Assembly: GCF_003597395.2 (NCBI RefSeq)
Contig: NC_133778.1
Location: 15,504,802-15,568,801, forward strand
Source: Chelonoidis abingdonii
Lineage: Eukaryota; Chordata; Testudines; Testudinidae
Reading direction: 5' to 3'
DNA length: 64,000 nt
In this document: positions 58,073 through 64,000 of the stretch, piece by piece
Layout: each line of letters begins with the position of its first letter
How positions within the stretch are numbered: position 1 is the first letter of the stretch
Program-made: the position numbers and the translations under genes
Notes under the pieces: generated by a model
The model's database searches: none
Seen by the model: the letters and a program-made list of their open reading frames with translations, nothing else
What the model was told of the DNA's origin: nothing

Positions 58073-58695
58073 GTGAACATAAGAACGGCCATACTGGGTC
58101 AGATTAAAGGTCCATCTAGCCCAGTAGCCTGTCCTCCAACAGTGGTCAATGCCAGGTGCCCCAGAGAGATCGAAGAGAACAGGTAATCATCAAGTGATCC
58201 ATCCCCTGTCATTCATTCCCAGCTAATAGCTATCAGTGGACCTATCCTCTATGAACTTGTCTAGGTTCTTTGGGTTTTTTTTTTTTTTTTTTTTTTTTAT
58301 CCCTGTGGCACTTTGCAAATGATTTTTAATGAATTTTTTTTTTTTTTTTTGTTTGAGCCCTGTTAGTCTTGGTCTTCACAACATCCTTTGGCAAAGAGTT
58401 CCACAGACTGACTGTGTGTTGTGTGAAAAAACACTTCCTTTTGTTTGTTTTAAACCTGCTGCCTACTAATTCCATTTGGTAACTCCTAGCTCTTGTGTTA
58501 TGAGGAGTAAATAACACTTTCTTATTTACTTTCTCCACTATAATGATTTGTATAGACATCAATCATATCCCCCCCTTAGTCATCTCTTTTCCAAGCTGAA
58601 AAGTCCCAGTCTTATTAATCTCTGCTCATACTGAAGCCGTTCCATCCCCCTAATCATTTTTGTCGCAATTTTCTGAACCTTTTCAGTTCCAATAT
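58073..58695 (-). mobile_element. CR1 LINE, 3' part (~560 bp) with expanded T-runs
   Basis: Reversed CR1: 'gaacataagaacggccatactgggtcag', 'ggtcaatgccaggtgccccag', 'cttcacaacatcctttggcaaagagttcca', 'aaacctgctgcctactaattcc', 'tctcttttccaagctgaaaagtcccag'. Between 58275 and 58350 a short stretch flanked by two long T-runs is inserted, unlike other copies. It may be a small retro-insertion or a sequencing artefact, given the assembly trouble just to the right. Confidence 0.92.
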
Positions 58696-60038
58696 AAAAC
58701 AATGGAGTGAAAACAATTGTAAAATCCCATTGACTTTCAATAGAGCTGTCAAAACAAGATGCTAGTGATCGTGTCCTGTTGAAAATTTGTTCTATCTGTC
58801 AGAAATAAAATGCAACATTGTTTGAACTGGCTGATTGGAAAACTTTAAAGCTGTGTGGATTTAATGGACTGAATTATACTGCGATGAAACTGACTTCGTG
58901 GGGTGAAATCCTGGCACCGTTGAAGTGAATGGCAAAACTCTTATTGGCTTCAATGAAGTCAGGATTTCACTCCAATTTTTTTTTTTTTAAATCTGCAGCT
59001 CTCTTTAAAAAAAAAAAAATATATATATTTGAAGTTGAGATGAGGGGATGCAGAACTCCTTATTCAAATAATAAATTCCTTATACAGATTCAGTGATGAC
59101 CAAATGAAGCAAATTTTTACTTTTCCTTAACTAAATGGAATGATTGAGCACCATGTCAGATGGACAGCCTGGAAGGAGAGCCATTGAACATCACAAGGGG
59201 CTATCGTTACAGTGACATCATCACCTGCCGTAAACCTTGTCTCTGTCAATAGTGCAAGCTTCCCAGGTTGCCTAGATGTACTTTGCAGCTGAATTGGAGG
59301 GAGAAGGGAAGAAGAGCTGGCTGGCCTCTCCAACAGCGCTACGAATGTTTGCTGCTTAGTACAGATTAGGGTTGATGAGGTTTTGTTGTGTGGCTACCTG
59401 TTCACTAAGGATAGGGTTTAAATCACCACCAGTCCCCTTTGAATCAGTGACCTAGCACAGAAGTGCCCTTGTAAATGGCTTGATCCACCAGCGTGACAGA
59501 TTTATTATTCAAACTTTGATCTGAAAGTCTGTGGAGCTTTCAGACCCTCAGCTTTGCTACTACTGACCTGTTTTGTTTTGTTTTGTTAACTATGGTAATT
59601 CCAATTAAGCCCACAAGACCCAGACCTGTGCCCCTACCTGCAAACTATCCTGATGCAAAGAAAAAGTAGGAAGACCAGTGACAGGCCAATATGACGCCAT
59701 CAGGAAGTTTTTAATGATTGAAAGATTAAACAAGGAGCCCTACAAAAAGGGGAAACATGGATGAATTGTTGAGGAGGAGTAGAGATGTATTGCACATGCC
59801 TATAGATGAGAAACACCCAGCAAAGGACAGAAAAAGCTATAAATGAGGTTCTTCAAATACAATAGGAGCAAGAGAAAGGTGAAAGAGATTGTAGAATCTC
59901 TACTTAAGGAGGAAGGAGAGCTGATGACTTCAACAAGACTGAGGTATTTAGTGCTTATTTTGCTTCAATCTTCGCTAAAAAGGCTAATGGTGACCAGTAT
60001 CAGAGGGGTAGCCGTGTTAGTCTGGATCTGTAAAAGCA
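58679..60038 (+). other. Copy A of a ~1.3-kb duplicated block (probable assembly duplicate)
   Basis: From the CR1 edge 'ttcagttccaatataaaac' to the first 41 bases of a PLE. It is repeated in the same order at 60064-61400 with many 1-4 base indels. Copy A has the cleaner reading (for example 'gggtgaaatcctggcaccgttgaagtgaatgg'). Contains the small hairpin 58900-58973 and, from about 59715, CR1 ORF2 sequence. Confidence 0.88.
59715..59997 (+). mobile_element. CR1 LINE ORF2 segment, left of nested PLE (copy A)
   Basis: 'aacatggatgaattgttgagg', 'gttcttcaaatacaataggagcaagagaaaggtgaaag', 'gaggtatttagtgcttattttgcttcaatcttcgctaaaaaggctaatggtgaccag' is the CR1 ORF2 linker between endonuclease and reverse transcriptase. 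It is interrupted by the PLE at 59998 and continues at 62216. Confidence 0.85.
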
Positions 60039-60063
60039 NNNNNNNNNNNNNNNNNNNNNNNNN
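60039..60063. other. Assembly gap, 25 N
   Basis: A 25-N spacer between the two near-identical 1.3-kb blocks, consistent with a placeholder left by a gap-filling step rather than a measured gap. Confidence 0.99.
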
Positions 60064-61400
60064 CTTTCAGTTCCAAAAAAAAAAAAAAAAAAAAAAAAAT
60101 ATATAAAAACAATGGAGTGTCTGTTGTGAAAACATTTGTAATCCCATGACTTCAATAGAGCTGTCAAACAAGTGCCTAGTGGGAATCGTGTCCTGTTGTG
60201 AAATGTGTTCTAATTCTGTCAGAAATAAAATGCAACATTTTGAACTGGCTGATTGGAAAACTTTAAAGCTGTGTTGGATTTTAATGGACTGAATTATACT
60301 GCGATGACAATGAATTCGTGGGGTGAAATTCCTGGAACGTGAATGAATGGCAAAACTCTATTGCTTCAATGAAGTCAGATTCACTACCAAATTTTTTTTT
60401 TTTTAAATCTTGAGCTCCTTTAAAAAAAAAAAATAATATATGAAGTTGTTGAGATGAGATGCCAGAACTTATTCCAAATAATAATTCCTACATCAGATTC
60501 AGTTGAGACCCCCAAATGAATAGCATTTTATTCTAACAAATAATGATTAGCACCTGTCAAGATGGACAGACAGCCTCGGAAGAGACCATTGAAACTACAC
60601 AGGAGCTTGTCTACAGTGACATCCATCAGCTGCGTAATTAGTCTCTGTCAATCAGATGCCAAGCTTCCCGGTTGCAATAGAGATGTCTGCAGCTTGAATT
60701 GGAGGAGAGGAAAGAAGAGTGGCTGGCCTTCAACAGCGCTACGGAATAGTTTGCTGCTTAGTAAGTTAGGTTGATGAGTTTGTGGTGGCTACCGTTCATA
60801 AGATAGGGTTTTAAATCACACCAGTCCCTTGACGACAGTGACCTGGGCACGAAGTGCCTTGTAAATGGCTTGATCCCCAGCGGACTTTATTATTCAAACT
60901 TGGTGATCTGAAAGTTGTGGAGCTTCGACCCGGGGCAGTCTTTGCTACTTCTGACCTGTTTGTTTTTTGCTTAATTAACTATGGTATTCCAATTTAAGCC
61001 ACAAGACCAGACTGCTGCCTTACCTGGCAAACTATCCTGATGAAAGAAAAAGTAGGAAGACCAGTGACAGGCGCAATATGACCATCAGAAGTTTTTAATG
61101 ATTTTGAAAGATTAAACAAGGACCCTAAAAAAGGGGAAACATGGATGAAATTGTTAGGAGGAGAGAATGTATTACTCCTATAAGAGAAACCCACAAAGGA
61201 AAAAGCTATAAATGAATTCTTCAAAATACAAATAGGAGCAGAGAAAGTGAAAGAGATTGTAGAATCTCTACTTAAGGAGGAAGGAGAAGCTTGATGACTT
61301 CCACAAGACTGAGTATTTTGCTATTTTTGCTTCACTCTTGCTAAAGGCTTAATGCGTGCCAGTATCAGAGGGGTAGCCGTGTTAGTCTGATCGAAAAGCG
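60064..61400 (+). other. Copy B of the duplicated block, indel-rich
   Basis: Repeats 58679-60038 in order but with frequent small indels, concentrated in homopolymers (for example A-run 60076-60100 against 'ccaatat', and 'gaatgcgtgccagtatcag' against 'taatggtgaccagtatcag'). Its CR1 ORF2 part is about 61120-61350. It then continues into the PLE body, which copy A lacks because of the gap. Confidence 0.88.
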
Positions 61401-62203
61401 CAAAGGAATCCTTTGCACTATAGGAGCAATGATGGAGCATGATTTCAATGGCGTGAATACTCCACTATCAGATGAATGTGGGAAATTTCCAGGGGCAGTA
61501 TCTGGCAACCTTGAGCATATTTTCACCGTAGCTGCACATTGCACCATATACTTACCTCAGGAACCAATCATGGCACAAACCTCGATGCCAACTCTGCACA
61601 TATCACACCTCACAGACTAATAGATCAGCCACCCATACCGGTGCATCACCTGACACGTCACCAAGTAATTTATTGGCCATATATTACCAGGCAGTTCCCC
61701 TCTGGCTATGTAACGATCGGCCAACTGGACAGTCGCTCACGGAAAAGATAAATGGACACAAATGATATTAGTGAATCGGCAATATACAAACCTAGGAGAA
61801 GGAGAACACTTCAATCTCCCTGGGCACACAATAGCAGATTTAAAGGTAGCCATCCTGCAGCAATAAAACTTCAGGACTAGACTCCAAAGAGAAACTGCTG
61901 AGGTCCAGTTCATCTGCAAATTTGACACCAGCTCAGGATTAAACAAAGACTATGAATGGCTTGCCAACTACAAAAGCAGTTTCTCCTCCCTGGGTTTTCA
62001 TACCTCAACTGCTAGAAGAGGGCCTCATCCTCCCTAATTGAACTAACCTCATTATCTCTAGCCTGCTTCTTGCTTGCATATATATACCTGCCCCTGGAAA
62101 TTTCCACTACATGCATGCGATGAAGTGGGCATTCACCCACGAAAGCTCATGCTCTAAAACGTCTGTTAGTCTCTAAGGTGCCACAGAACTCTTTACTGCT
62201 TTT
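61363..62203 (+). mobile_element. Penelope-like retroelement, 5'-truncated body with both ends
   Basis: 841 bp inserted in CR1 ORF2. Left end 'tatcagaggggtagccgtgttagtctg', right end 'gtctgttagtctctaaggtgccacagaactcttt' (inverted relation). TSD aatggtgaccag: exact at 62204-62215 and in copy A at 59986-59997, and aatgcgtgccag at 61351-61362 in the error-rich copy. The body keeps only the GIY-YIG endonuclease end. A hammerhead-like motif lies at 62117-62154: GCGATGA (two changes from CUGANGA), stem II GTGGG/CCCAC, GAAA at 62141-62144, GC-TCAT-GC, TC. Confidence 0.88.
61530..62038 (+). pseudogene. GIY-YIG endonuclease C-terminal domain of a Penelope-like element, broken
   Basis: PLEs carry a reverse transcriptase followed by a GIY-YIG endonuclease. 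Here SGYVTIGQLDSRSRKR (about 61698-61748) corresponds to the (M)YIGQTGQSLRKR block containing the YIG motif, with the motif itself changed to TIG. It is followed by INGH, then after frameshifts GEHFNLPGHTIADLKVAIL, a stop, NFRTRLQRETAEVQFICKFD, GLNKDYEWLANY and SSLGFHTSTARRGPHPP before the natural stop. The R..GH, GEHFN and E (in AEVQF) residues are typical GIY-YIG landmarks. Multiple shifts and stops make it non-functional. The RT part is absent (5' truncation). Confidence 0.85.
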
Positions 62204-62215
62204 AATGGTGACCAG

Positions 62216-62928
62216 ATATTCAATTAAAATCAGCAACGAGGGGGAAGGAACGCAAGCCAAAGTAGGGAAGAACAGGTTAGAGAATATTTAGATAAGTTGA
62301 TGTATTCAAGTCAGCAGGGCCTGGCGGAATTCACCCTGGGGTACGTAAGGAACATGCTGAAGCACTTTCGGAACCATTAGCAATTATTTTTGAGAACTCT
62401 CAGAGGATGGGGAAGGTCCCAGCGGACAGGAGAAGGGCAAACATAACACCTGTCCTTAAAAAGGAGATCACAGAGGGCCAGAAGAATTATAGACCAGTCA
62501 GCTTAATTTTGATACCTGGAAAGATACTGGAACAACTTATTAAACAATCAGTTTGGAAGCACCTAGAGGATAATAGGGCTAGATATAATAGCAAGCATGG
62601 ATTTGTTAAGAACAAATCCTGCCAAACCAACCTAATTTCCTCCTTCTGTAATGGTTACTGGTCTAGTGCATTTTGGTGAAGCAGTCTACATGATATAACT
62701 TGGTTTTTGGTAAGGCTTTTCACAATCCCACATGACATTCTCATAAGCAAACTAAGGAAATATGTTCTAGATTAAATTACTATAAAGTGGATGCACAACT
62801 GGTTGAAAGATTGTACTCAGAGTAGTTATCAGTGGCTTTCTGTCAAACTGGGAGGGGCATATCTAGGGGGGCCACATGGATCAGTCCTGGGTCTGGTACT
62901 AGTCAATAGGTTCATTAATTACTTAGAT
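62216..62928 (+). pseudogene. CR1 ORF2 reverse-transcriptase segment, right of the PLE
   Basis: Continuation of the CR1 from 59997. The frame at 62407-62679 gives RRANITPVLKKEI, NYRPVSLILIPGKILEQLIK and KHGFVKNKSCQTNLIS, the N-terminal RT motifs (RPVSL..IPGKI, HGF..N.SC.TNL) of CR1 ORF2. Later DNA ('cacaatcccacatgacattctcataagcaaact', 'tgtcaaactgggagggg...tcagtcctgggtctggtact') continues toward the VPQG(S)VLGP block with frameshifts. A hAT insertion splits it at 62929. Dead copy. Confidence 0.93.
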
Positions 62929-63617
62929 TAGTGTTTCTCAAACTTTTTTTCGCGAACCACCTGAAAGTTGCTGAGGGTCTTGGCAGACCACTTAATAATC
63001 TTTCCAAATGTTGTTTGTACTGTTAGCTAACTATTGTAAAGCGCTTTGGATAAAAGCACTATAAAAATAAAAACTTAATAACATTTTTTGGTTCTACATA
63101 TAAAAGCACACAACTCGTATTTTAATATCAGTAGTCTTATCTTTTTAATGCGATGGATGTAGTCTCTCTCTCTCCCCTGGTGCGGCAACCCCCAAGCTGG
63201 GCCTGGCAAGGAGGGGGGTGTCTCTGTCCCTTTCCCTTACCGCAGCAGCCCCTGAGCTGGAGCTGGGAAGGAGGGCTGTCTCTCCCTGGTAGCTGCAGCC
63301 CTGGAGCTGGAGAAAGTCACTGCTGCCGCAACCCTGCACATCTCAAATTCCCCCCATCCCCTCTTCTCACCCCACTGCCCCCTATCTCCTATTTCCCCTC
63401 AAGGCCACCATCTCACCTTACATGTGCATCTTTTCCAGGGTCCAGGCACCTAATTAGTGGAGCCACACCTGTGCGGCTCCACTGATTAGGTGGGTGGTCC
63501 TTCATTCTCTTGTGTGCGGCTGCCCAGGTGTGCACCTTAGAGGGAACTATCCACAGACCCCCTGAATGGAGCTCGCAGACCACTGGTGGTCCATGGACCA
63601 CAGTTTGAGAACCTCTG
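62929..63617 (+). mobile_element. Non-autonomous hAT element nested in CR1
   Basis: 689 bp from 'tagtgtttctcaaac' to 'cagtttgagaacctctg' with a perfect 8-bp TSD acttagat (62921-62928, 63618-63625). Same family as 6284-6842 but ~130 bp longer. The extra length lies mostly on the right, including 'gagccacacctgtgcggctccactgattaggtgggtgg'. GC-rich middle with CT runs. No transposase. Confidence 0.96.
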
Positions 63618-63625
63618 ACTTAGAT

Positions 63626-63715
63626 AAGAGAAAGGAGTATGCTTATAAAATGCTAATGTCATCACGCTGAGAAGTCTTGCAAGCACAGTGGAGGCCTTGC
63701 TCCATGACTAGGCTT
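63626..63715 (+). mobile_element. CR1 ORF2, last visible segment
   Basis: 'aagagaaaggagtatgcttataaaatgctaatg...gcaagcacagtggagg' resumes the CR1 coding region immediately after the hAT TSD, downstream of the RT VPQG region. It ends or decays near 63715. Confidence 0.75.
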
Positions 63716-63910
63716 TTAGGCAGGATTCCTGGAACAGGAGGAGCCAGGGGGCCAAGGCCCCATCACTTTTTACTGGCCGTAAGGGCGAGTGACAGAGTGG
63801 AGGAGACAGAGAGGAGCAAGCAGGGGGCGGGGCCTTGGGGGGGAGAGGTGGCAGGTGGGCAGGGCCTCAGGGAGAAGGGCGGGGCCATGGTTTGAGTGCT
63901 GATGGCCCCC
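63716..63910. repeat. GC-rich repeat fragment
   Basis: 'ggggccaaggccccatcactttt' and 'gggcggggccttgggggggagagg' wording resembles the interiors of the GC-rich MITEs. Ends not resolved; it continues to or near the window edge. Confidence 0.4.
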
Positions 63911-64000
63911 CTACCTTTAGGCACTTCCATAATACACATAATGTTTCGCTCCTGGGTGGAGCTTGGGCATGTGATTAGCTTAGCCCTCAAACTATTAAAA

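Noticed and set aside
1..64000. tRNA genes or tRNA-derived cryptodire SINEs.
   Set aside because: I looked for A-box/B-box pairs and 'gtagctcagtgg'-type SINE heads and saw none I could support.

Overview
The window reads as non-coding chromosomal DNA from a turtle (probably a cryptodire). The evidence is its repeat content: many 3'-truncated CR1 LINEs with the '...gaacataagaacggccat...' and 'atcatagaatcatagaat...' ends typical of turtle CR1, GC-rich hAT-type MITEs, a Penelope-like retroelement (PLE), MIR-like CORE-SINE pieces and simple repeats. There is no dense open-reading-frame organisation and no prokaryotic or phage feature. The species assignment is inference from repeat families recognised by eye.

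Only one host-gene feature can be supported. A CpG-rich block at about 36.44-37.06 kb holds a TATA-like box (36715-36720) and a good candidate first coding exon on the + strand (36860-36931). That exon encodes a 24-residue signal-peptide-like N-terminus and ends exactly at a GTAAGA splice donor. If it is real, everything to its right is intron 1 (more than 27 kb) and everything to its left is upstream intergenic DNA. I cannot name the gene.

Layout from left to right. 0-1.4 kb: a CR1 end, a broken LINE with a restriction-like (R2/NeSL-type) endonuclease domain, and a TAGGGTGACCA-type MITE. 2.5-3.6 kb: GC-rich block and CR1. 6.1-7.4 kb: an LTR-like repeat carrying a hAT insertion; its sister copy is at 54.2-55.2 kb with a different insertion. 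9.4-10.1 kb: a MITE with a 33-bp minisatellite and an assembly gap. 11.0-11.9 kb: an LTR-like repeat with a second TAGGGTGACCA MITE. 12.2-13.4 kb: MIR-like piece and CR1. 21.4, 53.6 and 55.3 kb: miniature PLE-end hairpins. 23.6-26.3 kb: CR1 copies, one with a nested palindromic MITE and a 622-N gap. 28.8, 31.5, 34.6, 40.6, 49.7 and 50.8 kb: DNA-transposon MITEs, most with clear target-site duplications (TSDs). 32.4-33.0 kb: the 3' end of a second REL-endonuclease LINE. 46.0-46.3 kb: an old L2/L3-like LINE reverse-transcriptase piece. 58-64 kb: a nested stack in which a CR1 ORF2 was hit by a PLE with a GIY-YIG endonuclease remnant and separately by a hAT element.

The right end also carries what looks like an assembly error. 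About 1.3 kb (58679-60038) is repeated after a 25-N gap (60064-61400) with many small indels, and both copies run into the same PLE end. The most interesting biology is the PLE family: four copies, three of them tiny hairpins with their own 10-12 bp TSDs, each keeping different parts of a hammerhead-ribozyme-like motif.
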